A stretch of 64,000 bases of DNA from Thalassia testudinum (GCA_037157565.1 JAZHRO010000036.1:21750501-21814500); one strand, 5' to 3'. Positions 33,484-45,793 are shown, counted from the first letter of the stretch. Notes: generated by a model from the sequence alone, not told the origin. Made by a program: numbers and translations.

Positions 33484-36248
33484 TGATGAGAACCTCATCA
33501 TGAGCCATAACTAGCTCATTTTGACCTAATACAAAGGATAAAAGCTCCTACATATCTCAAGGAAAGGCTTAACTCAGAGAATTCTGAGTTTGAGAAGAAA
33601 ATAAGTCATAAGGGGTAAAAATGAAATTTTACCAGTATAATCTGCATACAGGGTAATTCAGGGCCCAAACATAGGTCAAAGCAGCTTAATAAGAATAAAA
33701 GTGGGATGAGATGATCTAGCAAGGGCTACAGCACTTCCAAGAAACTAAATGATAATCTGTAACCCTAAAACAACCCACTTCAATTCAAAAGGTTCGAGGA
33801 AAAGTAAAAATATAATAAACCCTCTAAAATTCATAGAAAAATAATCTCTAGGGTTTAGAACCTTCAATTTGGCCTTCAGAACCCATTTTGACCTACATTG
33901 AGAACCATGCCCAATTAATAACTTAATTTGGGTTTTTGCGTAAATTGACTGGTCAAACAAGGTTTAATATAGAAATGAAATTCACCATCAGATTCCTTAG
34001 GTACTAGTTAATCATGTATAAAAACTTGAGCCTACGAAGAAACCTCCTTGACCGACTTTACACTTTGGTCCTCATATATTTACTCTTTGGCCCTCAACTT
34101 TTGAACCCTCGCATTTTGGCCCCTAACTCTCCTTCGTTCTTTGCGATCAGGTCCCCCCTGCAAAACCTGCCAGCACCATGGTCCGGCGACCTTGCGCGGA
34201 GCATGGCGCCGCGCAGGGTGAGGGGGGGGACCTGGCAAGTAAACCGGGGGTGCCCTGCATCGTCAGCTGTCGCAGGGACACCCCCCTGGTCGTTGTAACC
34301 CACCATACCGGCCGTGCGAACGCACGGACGGTATGGGTTTTTGTTTCCGGCCATCCTCCGGCGAGGGAGACACGTCGTCTCCCTCCGCCTTCCTCCCTGT
34401 TTTGATCCCTATAAATCCCCCCGTTGCTCCACCGACCGGGGTAGCACGGGTCTGACGGAGAAAACCCCCAACTTTCCTCTCTTCTCTCTCCGGCAGACGC
34501 TCACCAGCTCCGGCGGTTCCTCCCCCTTCTCCTCTTCGCTCTGCCGCAATACCAGCAGCAGAGACTTCCTCCCCTGCTCTTCCCGCGCCACGCCGCACCC
34601 AGCTGGCGCCTCTCCGGCTCTCTGCTCGCCGCCGCCCCTTTCCCTGAGCATCGTCTTCTCCGGCGACAATCGATACGACTGTCGCCCTGTTCCTCCCCCT
34701 TCGTCCCTGCAAGTAAGCTAGAACTACTCCCCTTCTTCTCCTCTTTCTTTCCCTGCCTTCAATTTATTCAATTAAGCCCTCGACCGACCCTGACCATCGT
34801 CACCCCCTTCGTCTCCGGCCACCCTCCGGCGAGATGCTCCCATCGCTCCACAGCCTCACACACCTCACCGACCCTCACCGAACCTCCGCTTCATCACACT
34901 GAGCACCCCCCACCCCTTCACTGCCACTCCACACCTCCGTAACGCTTCCCCCAACAAACCCATCCTCCGACCCACAGTCCGACCTAGGGCAGCCCTTGCA
35001 CGACGCCCCGCGCCTCGCCACCACCCACATGAGCTTCGCCGCACCCTGGCGAAGCCCCCGGCACTTTCTGATTAGGCCGAGAGGCCATTTTTCTGTGAAC
35101 AGGCCACCCGACCTCCGCCGCCATTGCCGTGCAGAAGGAGCTGCTTCCGCCTGCAGCTACAGGCGCGCCACGCTCAGCGCCACGCCCAGATTCGACTCCC
35201 AGGCCTTGCGAGGCGTTTCGACAAAACACCAGGCTCGCAGCTAAGGCAGAAGGATTCGCGTGACGCCGCGATCTCCCGCTGCTTTCCCCGCTGCGGGCGC
35301 GCAATTCAGGTGGGACATTTAGTCCCACCTCGGAAAAGTCCGAAGAGGCGCAGCAATATAAGATGCAAAAGTGCTGGAGGCTTACTGCCTCAGCACACGG
35401 GGTGAGGTCCCCTTCACCCGCCCGGTTACCCGGTCTCGTCCGCGCTCACGGCCCGCGGACTTGACCCGACCCGACCCGACTTAGACTGACCTGCACTCCT
35501 CGCCCACCACGCACGCCGGTGGGCCTGGACCCGGGCACGACCCGTACCCGATTACCCGGCAGCTCTGGGAGAGCTTTCCCAAGAGTGGTTTCAGAGAGAG
35601 AGAGACGCGGGGGAGAGGGTAGAGTAGGTTTTGTCCTCTGACGTAAGCTCTGAAGTGTGCAGGAACAGGTGAAGAAGAAGGAAGCTGAGGAAGACACTGT
35701 AGCAACAGGCAGTTTAAGTCGTCTGATTTGGAAATCAGACGACGGCCTGAAGGGAAAAGAAGAAAGAAGGAGGGGCGACGTCCCTGACTGGAAAAAGAAA
35801 AGACAGAAGAAGAAGATCACCTCTGCAGAACGAAGAAGAAGAAGATCACCTCTGCAGAACGAAGAAGAAGAAGATCACCTCTGCAGAACAAAGAAGAAAG
35901 AAGGAGATCTGAAGAGAGAAAGAAGATCACCTCTGCAGAACAAAGAAGAAAGAAGGAGATCTGAAGAAAGAAAGAAGAGCATCACCTCTGCAGAACGAAG
36001 AAGAAGCAGATCTGAGACGAGGAGAAACAAAGAGAAAAAAAAGACACCACATTCTTTCTCTCTCTTTGTTTATTTTTGTAAAAGAAACATGTATATCTCT
36101 AGAATACAGTTTGCTCCCTGAGTTCGACCTCGGGAACTCTTTTATTTTCCGAGTAAAAAAATTATATATTTGAAATGATGGCAATAACCGGCTATATTAC
36201 AACGAGATGACAATAAAACCCGGTTATCTCTCGAAGCCATCGTTATCA
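33484..36248 (+). repeat. D LTR3, diverged after its first 465 bp
   Basis: 2765 bp, followed by TTAAT. The first 465 bases match LTR1 exactly as I read them. From 33949 on there are roughly 40 substitutions plus an extra minisatellite unit. USE-like box at 35322-35332, TATA at 35357, spacing 24 bp. The hairpin left arm carries one change (CAGGTGGGAC). Confidence 0.9.
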
Positions 36249-36253
36249 TTAAT

Positions 36254-36844
36254 CAACCAGGCTTAAAAAATAGAGATAAAATCTCTCAGAGTTAGACACC
36301 AAGTCCCCATAAGAAAAAGAGCTCCCAGTACACATTTTTTGTAGATGTCTATTCCCCTCTAAAGAGAACACCACTTTTTTCAGGATTTACCTTAGTAAGG
36401 TTTATGTAAACAATAATCTAAGCAAGGTCTAGCTTGTCCAAATCTAATAAATGAACAAAACTAACACCATGTATATGCATGCCAACTTTACAATACTAAG
36501 GAAAAGGAAAATGATTGTTGTTCTAATGAAACTCACTACTATTTGGTATATCAATTTAATGCAAACCAATACAACTAGAAGAAGTTGGAGCTCAAATCTC
36601 AGGAAATGGGAAGGGTAGGAAATATTAGGCTGGTTAACAAAACCAAGGCGAAGATATCTCAGTACCACTACAGCTCCGCACCTACATCAAAATTTGGACT
36701 GTGTCATGAATACAAACCTCATTTTGGTCATGGAGCAAGCTAGGAGTGTAGATTTTTGGGAAAAAGCCAAAAGCTGGTAATCCTATGTTGCAGAAGTAAA
36801 GAGCATTTGTCAAGGCTGGAAGTATCTCTAGCATTTATTGAGCA
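36254..36844. other. Right flank of D, no gene seen
   Basis: AT-rich sequence continuing the insertion target of D. A 74-codon minus-strand frame (36444-36668) is Leu/Phe-rich but has no recognisable relatives. Confidence 0.4.
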
Positions 36845-37221
36845 TTCGGGTCCAAGACTGGAATCTGAAAGGGCCCCCATCCATGGAGATTCAAGTTCTC
36901 ATTGGCGGAGGAGAATGAGAAGCTCATGCCCGATTCCAAGCCAACTATGACATCTTCTTTCCTTCTCTTGGTGGTACCTAGTGCTAGTGTCTGCTCAACA
37001 TCACTCTCCTCCTAAGTCAATTCAAGTGCATGTTTCTTGTTGGCATCGATGTATTCTTCTGCAGGGAGCTCAAGGTCAACTGTCCTTTGAAGGCAGCTTT
37101 GATTTACGTACTCATAAGATGGGAGATGCATGAATCTTTTATGCTTCGCGAGCTTCTCTTTTTGTTGCATGTCGCTCATGAACAATTTCTGCACTCTGTA
37201 AAGCCTATGAAGTTCACTAAC
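36845..37221 (-). pseudogene. DUF863-like gene fragment
   Basis: On the minus strand an acceptor-like ...GATATAG is followed by VSELHRLYRVQKLFMSDMQQ, then DLELPAEEYID, a TAG stop, EESDVEQTLALG and SFSSANENLNLHGWGPFQ. The HRLYR.QK and (D)LELPADEYID motifs with a following ESD..LTL-like segment are typical of the plant DUF863 family, nuclear-predicted proteins of unknown function. The TAG (37012-37014) probably replaces a Gln codon. Only part of the family's long protein is here, so I call it a fragment. The family assignment rests on motif memory and is moderate. Confidence 0.5.
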
Positions 37222-38597
37222 CTATATCGTAGATTTCAGAGAGGCTTGAGATCAACAATCAAAAGGAAAATTAAAGGAAGCCCAAATAAATGGCATTTTA
37301 TTTAATTGGTTCGATGGTTTACACAAAACTACATGTTCTCTAAATGTTTCTTCATGTTTTAGCATTGCGATCTTCATGTACTCCTTATTGTATTGTTGAA
37401 GGAAACTCTCCATTGTATTTTTTAAGTGACTTAAAGCCCTATTATATGCTTCAAAATAAGCCTCCAGATATCTTCTTACCGAATTTCAGCAATTTAGATG
37501 TCATGTTTAAGTCTGGCAGTCTAAAACAATGAAAAGAAAGACTGAATCTCAATATCTTAACCTTCTTACTGACCATCCACCAAAAAAGTTTTGAGATTTT
37601 TTCAAATAGAGTAGCATTTCTATCAGGACTCAAACAAAACTTACACAAAACTCCACACTTAACTGTTAAGGAAGCACTTGGCATATAAAGATTTTTTATT
37701 TGGGTATCTTTTGGCCACTAAGAGCAAATGAGATATCAAGCCCGGTTCTGTTTGTCCTGTGATCTCTTCCTCAATTTCCTTATTTTTTTGATACTTACAT
37801 GTGCTTGTCATCACTCATCTAACTCATTTGGTGGATGCTTCCTGATCAACGTTTGCTACAATGCAATCTAGTGAAAGACAAACAAAGAATAGTGCAGATG
37901 GTCTCCTTAGCTATTTCTAGTGTTAGGTGGTGGATGTTGGATGGCACTATTTTATCCACTGAAATGTCATATTTGATCTTCATGGGTGCATTTATAACTC
38001 ATCCCAATAAAATAAGAATACCACAATCTTATTTAGGTCAAGATCGAGCAGTCTTGTCATGCCATTTGATTCTTACAAATCTATAAGCTGGTCTAATATT
38101 ATTTTATTGGGAAGCAACCAAGTGTGTTTAAATGTAATTATTAGATTGCGATGAATGCTGCCCTTGCCAAAAAGATTAGGTGGTAATCCCCTTGAATATT
38201 AAGTCAAGAAGCACCTTTAAGCTCTCAACTTTTTAATGAGAGGGCCATAAATGAAAAAACTCTTAGAAAGGAGCTTCCATTAACTCTTTTAATAGATGCT
38301 TTACTGAAATAATGAGTTTTGCCATGTAACATGGAATGTTTCAAAAGAGCAGATTGTGTGGGTGGAACCAAAGATTGGGTTTTCCCCTCTTAGATCATGA
38401 TTTCTCCCTTAAATCTACTCTTTCCTCTTAAAGTTTAGAAAAAAGGGTTAAGAAAGATTATTTTTTGAAGCATTTTAGATATTTTGATTCAAAATTTTCT
38501 GGATATGTTGCCACAATTAAGCCATGCAACTATATTGAAATGACAACAAATATTTCGAATTAGACTACTAAAATGTCAAAGATTTGTTCTTTTGCAG
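37222..38597. other. No recognisable gene
   Basis: AT-rich, with short open frames (such as 37835-38086, plus) that lack similarity to anything I know. It separates two gene fragments. Confidence 0.4.
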
Positions 38598-38922
38598 GTT
38601 ATCATTCCACAGCTTCATCCACTTACCAAGCAACAATTTAAGGACATATGTAGCCTCCAGCAATCATCACAGTAGGTTGAAGATGCCTTTCTCAAGGATT
38701 GGACAGGCTTCAACAAACTCTTGTAGAAGCCTTGGCATTAGACCCATTTAGTTCCTCTAGGGTCACTAACCACATGGGACAAATGGCTATGGCGATGGGG
38801 AAGTTGGACGCCCTTGAGAGCTTTGTGAATCAAGTAAATAGCCTACACTCACGAATGCTTGATATTTTTAATCCTTTTTTATTATCTCGACTCGAGCATT
38901 CTACAATTCATCCTTTAATGTA
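38598..38922 (+). pseudogene. TGA-type bZIP factor, DOG1-domain fragment
   Basis: After an acceptor-like TTCTTTTGCAG the sequence reads PLTKQQFKDICSLQQSSQQ, a TAG stop, VEDAF, then after a one-base shift (near 38697) DRLQQTLVEAL, HMGQMAMAMGKLDALESFV. This is the C-terminal DOG1 region of TGA transcription factors (compare LQQSSQQAEDALSQGM and YMGQMAMAMGKLGTLE), which bind TGACG elements in defence and detoxification promoters. The bZIP part and the downstream ILTTRQSARALL segment are absent. Stop plus frameshift make it a pseudogene fragment. Confidence 0.85.
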
Positions 38923-40150
38923 ACTATTTTGAATTAGATTTTGGAAACTAACATGGCATGACCATTTCTGAAAATATGGTGTAAAAGCTGGGGAAGGGTC
39001 TACAAATTTATTAATAAAACACTTGAAATTTTAGTGAATTATAGTTAAATCCTACTAAGAATTTCAAATTTTATGAATATATTGCAAATTTTTCATGTTT
39101 GTGCTGAATGTATCAATTCAAAAGGCCGACTACCTCCAATAGCAAGCTTTGCAACAAATGTTTCAACTTGATGTTAACATAGGATCAAGGGATTTTTACT
39201 AGTGAGCATGCATGCACTTGTTGTTTTAACTTGAAGTTAGGGGCCTACTATAATAAATGCAGACAAGTTTTGATCACTAAAATGAGAGGTGCTAAAGATG
39301 GAAGGGATCGGATTGGGTAGAGGAAATTGGAAAAGAAGAGAAAACGAGGAAAATTGAACTCTCAAAAAGACCACAATGATGCAGTATTGATGTTTGTATA
39401 ATCTACTTATTAAGTAGGACATATAACTATAGCTTCTAACATAAAAACAATGCAGAAGCTCAAATATAGCTCCTTGCCTAACTTTATTCATCAGGAAGAG
39501 ATGAATGACTATAGTAAAATGCCTAAGCCAAAACTCTAGGTGGATATGCTCAAAGTTATTTGAATTGCGGGGTGCCTCAGTTAGTGGTGAGGGACTAAAC
39601 TAAGTTGTTATCATGTAAAAAGGCTTTTAGGGGGATAGAATCTAGATGAATCCTTCCCCTTGATCCAAATGGAATCATGTACTTATTCCCCATATGATTT
39701 TTTTTCTCTATGAAAGCTTTAAATTCCATCTTGTAAGGGATTGCGAGAGGTTGGCCACGTATAGATGAGCTTGGAGAATAAATGGATATAATATCAGTGG
39801 TAACCATCAGATTGTATCAACTAGAAATAATTAATTTTATATTTCTAAAAATATTTTCTATCCTTTTGCTATTAATTATGGAAACAATTTGGAAGCCAAG
39901 CACATGTTCGTTAAACTGCCATCACACTCGTCACTGGAATAACAAAACAGATTCAAGTAATTTGAGCTGCTAAATTTCCACCATAGTGCAACCAGTTGGA
40001 GTATCGAATAGATCTTTGCATCTAATAACTCTCATTTGTCTTTGTTGGAGGATAACCACACATATCCTCCAACAGTCTTGAAGGTTACTATTTTACTAAT
40101 CTAATCGGCATCACAGTTAAGTTTTTGAAGTCATGATATTTGTAAGACAG
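38923..40150. other. No recognisable gene
   Basis: AT-rich sequence with short spurious frames on both strands between the TGA-like and oxidoreductase-like fragments. Confidence 0.4.
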
Positions 40151-40242
40151 GCACAAATGTTGCTGGCGAGATTATTGAAGTTGGTCCTGGTGTGACTACC
40201 TTTAAAGAAGGGGATAAAGTTATATCAATGCTTTCAGCATTT
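40151..40242 (+). pseudogene. Isolated exon of quinone oxidoreductase-like gene
   Basis: A 92-base exon lies between an acceptor (GTAAGACAG) and a donor (GTAAGT, 40243). It codes TNVAGEIIEVGPGVTTFKEG and DKVISMLSAF, preceded by a split Gly codon. G-T-(D/N)-VAGE followed by VGPGV..F..GDKV is the GroES-like part of zeta-crystallin/quinone oxidoreductase family proteins such as chloroplast envelope QORH. The frame is intact and the splice sites are good. No neighbouring exon could be found within several kilobases on either side, so a captured fragment or a gene with very long introns are both possible. Confidence 0.7.
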
Positions 40243-43200
40243 GTAAGTATCTAGTTTGGTCTTTTTAATTTGTTGCACTTACATCATTTGTATCAAGTTT
40301 GGTCATTTTAGTTGTTACACTTACCACAGTAGACAGATAAGCTTGGTAGTTCATGGACTCGAGGTTGTACATGCGCTTTCATTATTTTATATGGTCATAA
40401 AACTTTCTTTGAGAATAAAACAAAAAGAATCACCTCATTATATGGTTCGATTTAGAGATGTGTATATATTTATGAAAATCATTATATGGACCATTTTAGC
40501 ACAGTTGTTAACACGGAGAGGGCCATTACTTTTTGGACAGAGAAAGGAAAGGGCCATTATGCATTTTATGTAACAAGAAGACATACTTGAAAGTTGAAGG
40601 CACAAATGCACAGATATGTATTAAAATTAAAGGCATAAATGTAAAGTAGTTGTGTGGTTTAATCATGACATATATAGTGATTCATTGGTAAAATGAACAT
40701 CTTGAGATAGAAGTGATACTACAAATGAAGATTAGTTAATCATCCAAAAAAAAAAACAAATGAAGATTACTTGCTAAATGAGAACTTGCCATCAAGAAAC
40801 AAATTTCTTTGAAAGCAAGTGCAAAGTGCAGAAACCAAAACCAAGAGAGTTTAGGAAAGACCATACCTCATGATAAGGCAAAACACTTGAGTACAATAAG
40901 CACAATATCTCCCAAGGAACTCCCAAGTACAATGAGATCTCTACAAACACATGCAACAAAACAAAAGAGACCAAATGCCATTTGGCTGACCAAAGTATAA
41001 GAAACAGGCATAAGTATAGGCAAAAGGCTCAGACTAATATAGCCTATCTACCTATTAATCACCACTTGACCTACTGAGATTTTGCAGAACTTTGGAGAGT
41101 GTAGATGGTTTAGAAAATGTTGGCAACTTCTAGAATAGGATGTCACTGGTTGGGCTCCCTTCTCCAGGGACACTGTCAAAGTAGAGGGTGGGAGATCTAC
41201 TTTTACCACTCAAGGCAATCATTCCTTTCAGACCTATTATTCCTTCAATGGTTGTAGAATTGTTGGGCTTGTCACAATGATAGTTCCCAATCTAGAAGGC
41301 ATTTGGGCTAATTCACCTTTATGAATATAGCAACATTACAATGTCAATTTAACAAGGAGGTGGTGACAAACTTAAAGGACCATAAAGGGACTGGAATATA
41401 TGTACAACAAAAAAAAGGGTTGGAGATCAATCATAAAGATCTAAACCAACTGACCATTTTGGTTTTGTTTAGATAACCAATAGCACCTCCATCATGTCAA
41501 TAATACGTTACAGAAGTGAAACTGGAGACTCTGAAATTTTTGTGAATAAATTAGAAAGTTCACACTTTAGAAAGTTTGGCTAAAGGAAAAGAGTAAAACT
41601 TGAGTGCAACTGAATTAGAAAGAACTACCCTTGTAACTCGTGTAACTTCCAGGTCACAACTACCCACAACAAAAGTTAAGAACAAAATGCAATCCTTGGT
41701 AGTTGATAGATCCACTTTAGTAGACTAATTTAGTGCCTAATTACATTATTATTGGGAAAGAAATTTAATTTAGAGCATGCATTATGTTGATCAAATTGAT
41801 TAAGCTTTCGATTTCCTATATTTCATTTATGTATTTGATTAATTCCTTTTGATGCAGGAGTAATTTTGGAAGTTCAATTTTATTTGCATCAATAAGAATA
41901 CCATCGTGACATTTGATTTGCCAAGAAAATCATCAGAGATTCTCTCTTAAGCCTTGCTTTATTTTCACTCATATGATTTTTGACAAGTTAGTTCAGAAAG
42001 AAATAATGGCTCTTATATTTTTGGCAGTGATCAAATGAATACTTTCTCTTATTCTTCCCCTTAATCTCTCTCCCTGATATTCTCTCTTATTCTCTCTTTT
42101 CTCTTTCTTTATATAGAGGATATGAAGGATGGCCACAAGATCATCTTCTTCCTTACGGGGGAGAAGCTTTCTTCCATCTTCATCCCCTCCACTACAGCAA
42201 GCCACCACCACAATATCTGCCACTACATGCCTTCCCCCCACCGCGACAACCACCACGCCAACAGTAGCCACCCCTGCACTCGACCTCGACACATCTCCTC
42301 TACGACCATGTGACAACAACCACGTCTCACCCATGTCAACAATGACTTTCATCACTACGAACCACCACCGTGGTTGGCAATGACAGCACCGACACCACCA
42401 CCGCATCTCGCCTATGTCCGCAACCACTTTCATTACAACCGTGCATTGTTCGTTGACACCGCCACTACGACTTTCACGAAGCACAACAATGCCTCCTCCT
42501 TCTTCTTTGGAAGATCTCCTACAAGGCAACAAGCTCCCTCCTCTCTGTTTCCACATCCCACACGCATGCAAGATCGGGGGCAAGTCCTAAGCCATCTATA
42601 AGCATTCTCGGATGTCTAGAGACCCGTGCCTCCTCCTCCACAATCTTTTTCTTTTAGACCATGAACAAAGGCTCTGACCTCTCCTCCTCCTACGCATACT
42701 GCCCTTGTCCACCTCCCTTTACGTGCAACCACTACTTGTGGCCACCCACCGGTGCCACTACCTCCCATGGAAGCACCTCTGCCCATGCATAGCTACACCC
42801 ACCAGTGCCACCTTCGCCTCTCAAAAGCGTAGAGCCAACGTGTTGCACAACCTTACATGCACGCCCTCGCGCACAACAGCCCATGCATCAGCCTCCCCCT
42901 CCTTACACACTATTCATTATCTTCCCCGACAGAACCCATCACCGATGGGTTCAACCTCCACGCAGTCGCCACCACACCCCTCCATTTGACTCACCATTGA
43001 CGCTAATGCACTTGCCTTAACTCCACGAGCACAGCCACACCTTCAAATGCTCCAACCGACAGCCATCTCATCACTCGGAACCACCCATGCCACCCGTCAA
43101 CCACCTTGTTGGCTGGCCGCCTCTGACCATTTCCATCGATGCCACAACCGCCATTGTGAAGCTCTCTGAGTCCTCGACCTCCTCTGAGCTTCCTGCGACC

Positions 43201-43440
43201 CACCGAGACCTCATGGGCACGCGCGTGCAAGGGGAAGGAATCCTAGATTTTGCATCCTATTAGTATTTATGAAATATTCCATTGCCATGACACTATTCCC
43301 ATATTTTTGATAAATAAATTATTTGAGTGACTTTTACATGCAGGCCCTTGTGTTTCTTTCTTTTTCCTTCTCATGTGCTCAACTCTCTCTATATTGCATT
43401 ATGAATGCATGAAATATCATCAAGCACCCACATGGCCTAG
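40243..43440. other. No recognisable gene; CT-rich block 42040-43240
   Basis: AT-rich to about 42000. Then CT-rich sequence follows (ctctctt runs, a TATATAGAGG near 42113) with overlapping Pro/Thr/His-rich frames on the plus strand and Val/Gly-rich frames on the minus. That pattern is typical of LTR leader sequence rather than genes, but I could not define LTR ends. Confidence 0.4.
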
Positions 43441-45207
43441 TAATGGGAACACCATCATAAGCCCTAACTGTCCATTTTTAGTCAACATTGAAAAATAAAT
43501 GCTCCTACACAACCATCTGAGGGTTACAACTCTACAATATTATGTTTTGAGAAGAGAACAAGGAAGTATAGTTAATTCTGTAATTTTAACAACATATCAT
43601 GAACACAGAATAACTAAGGGGCTTGTTAGGGGTGAAATAAAGTTCAAATGAGCATTAAGGACAAATAAGTGGGTCTATGCAGACAGAAACGGGGTTTCAT
43701 GCATTTCAAGAACCAATATAGCACCCAAAATCTTAATTTCAGACCTACTTAAATTACAGAGGTTCTGGTCAGGATAAAATTTATCTAAATCTCCTAAAAT
43801 TCATATAAAAATATTCCTTGATGTTTGGTAATCTTGATTTAACCTAATTTGGGTTTCTATGCAAATTGCCCAGTAAAACTTGATCAAAATTGAAATCCAA
43901 CTTCATCATTAGATTCCTTGGGTCCAAATTAGGTTGGTACCAAAATTTGGGCCCAATCGGAGTCCATCTTTACCTAGTTTGCATTTTAGTCCATTTAAAC
44001 TCTATTTTTCACACTTAAGCCCCTAGCTTTCAAAATATTTACATTTATCCCCCTAATTGCTCACTATTTTTTTTAAAAAGGTCCCTACCACCATTAGCAG
44101 TGTGAACCCAAATACACCGACCTTCAATCTGGGATTTCTCCCTGATTTCTCGAATAATTCCTTCCAAAATTGAAGGGATTGATCTTGAAAGAATCCCCAA
44201 TCATCTGAACCTTGTCTTGGACTCCAATTCTCGTTAAGGAGCTCGTGCAAACCCCTCAACATCAAGGATCTCCTTCCCTAGAAATTTGAGCTCTTCGAGC
44301 TTATTTCCAGGCATGGAGCAAGCCCTGAGACCTTTAAAAGTTCCCCTAACACATGACCTTGCCCCTTAACAAGTTTTTGGCCGAAAACAACCCTTCCTCC
44401 TCTACCTTAGGCCTGCTCCAACTCGTCTCTGATGACCTTCCTCCTCTGGCCTCTTTGCTTGCTGCCACATACTATAGGTAGTAGGTTCTTCTTCCTCTCC
44501 ATTGTCCACACCTCGCCACACCTACGAGGGGTCACCTCCCCCTTGAGACATCGCTGTTCCTCTCCTTGGAGCTTCTTTCATCTCCAACATCGGCCAATCA
44601 TAGTCGACGTCATCTCCACACTCTCATCATCTGAAACCACCCTAGTTTGACTCCTCACCTTCCCTTAACCCGACTCATACACATAATCTCCACTTTTGCA
44701 TGCTCACACGACCTTGCCACCATCACCTTCTCTAGCTCCGGTGACGCTCCGGGAAACCCTCCGCTCGCCCCACTGCACCAAGCAACCCCCCACTGACCCC
44801 TACACCTTCGCCATCCCTCTCCCACCAAAACCCCTCAAGAAATTGAGGGGATTGGCCTCTCAAACACTCCACCTGACACCACCCTCAGTGCACCACCTTC
44901 TCGAGGTCGCTAGACCTCCACACACACCCTCATGCGACACCATAACCACCATTGCACTCGTCAATGTCCAGCGATCCTCCTAAGCTACTCTAACGTGGCT
45001 GCAAGGTGGTATTTTCTATTTCAGGTGCTCACTGCAGCCCTCATATTCTGTAACCTTCGTTGCTATTCTCCAGCCACAATCATCCAACTACAGGTTGCAA
45101 TTGATGCTGCCTAGCTCGAGGTCCTTTCCCAAGCCCTCAATCGAATAAAGCAGCCTCTCCTTCACCTTCAATTGGAGACATCATCTCATATAGCTTCTGC
45201 AGGAAGG

Positions 45208-45266
45208 AACTATGGGAACATAGTCCCACATCGTTAATAGCAGGACCCCCAGCAATGCATATAAGG
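45208..45266 (+). promoter_or_regulatory. USE plus TATA in LTR F
   Basis: GTCCCACATCG (45223-45233), an exact USE match, stands 26 bp before TATAAGG (45260). TGGGAACATAGTCCCA shows the same upstream inverted arm as in D. Downstream GGGCTTATTGCC and GGGTCAGGTCC match D and E. Confidence 0.7.
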
Positions 45267-45793
45267 AAAAAGTGACAAGGGCTTATTGCCTTTCAGTCAC
45301 CAGGGTCAGGTCCCTACCACAGGGCCCCACACATGTTGCGCCTCAAGCGCTCGTCCATGCCCTCGCCCATGCACATGCCATGTGGGTCTAGGTGGCGGAT
45401 CCGATTACCCGCTTCTTGGGTTTGGTCCGATTCTGAGTTCAGAGAGAGAAAGAGAGAGGATGTAAGAGAGAGGGGGTTTGGCTTTGCTCTCGTGCACTCC
45501 CTCTGCTCTCGATACTTAGAGAAATTCTGAAGAGGCCCTTGAGCCTCTGTTGCTGCTACTGCTGTGTTCTTGAGAGAGAGAGAGAGAACCTTGTGCTCTT
45601 GGTGCCTCTTGTGGTGCTGTGGTGCTGTGCTTGCTAAGGCTTTCCACTTAGGCCATCTAATACATAAGGCTGACATCTAAGGCCCTCTACTGGTTACTGT
45701 GGGTTATTTGAATAACTTGATTGACATGGATTAATAGTTGTGATTTACTATTGGAATATTTAAGTGTGTGAGATTAAACTTAAAGGGTTAAAT

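Larger units (their letters stand above)
18929..36253 (+). mobile_element. Element D: tandem LTR-int-LTR-int-LTR array
   Basis: Three full LTRs (18934-21667, 26212-28942, 33484-36248) separate two full internal regions, in one orientation. The array is bounded by TTAAT at 18929-18933 and at 36249-36253, so the outer ends belong to one insertion. Each internal has a tRNA-Asp-type primer site, leader, one ORF, a non-coding tail and a PPT, but no gag, protease, RT or integrase that I can recognise. The repeat unit is about 7.28 kb. The two internals differ by only a handful of bases plus one 6-bp indel near 25058/32333. D must rely on enzymes made elsewhere. Confidence 0.92.

Noticed and set aside
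41100..41330. Minus-strand peptide with Ser-rich words (KLPTFSKPSTLSKVLQNLSR)
   Set aside because: Looks somewhat protein-like but I could not link it to any family or find splice sites, so it is not annotated.
42129..43230. Possible Pro/Thr-rich or Val/Gly-rich genes
   Set aside because: Compositional frames in CT-rich DNA, with no conserved motif, splice structure or related copy visible here.
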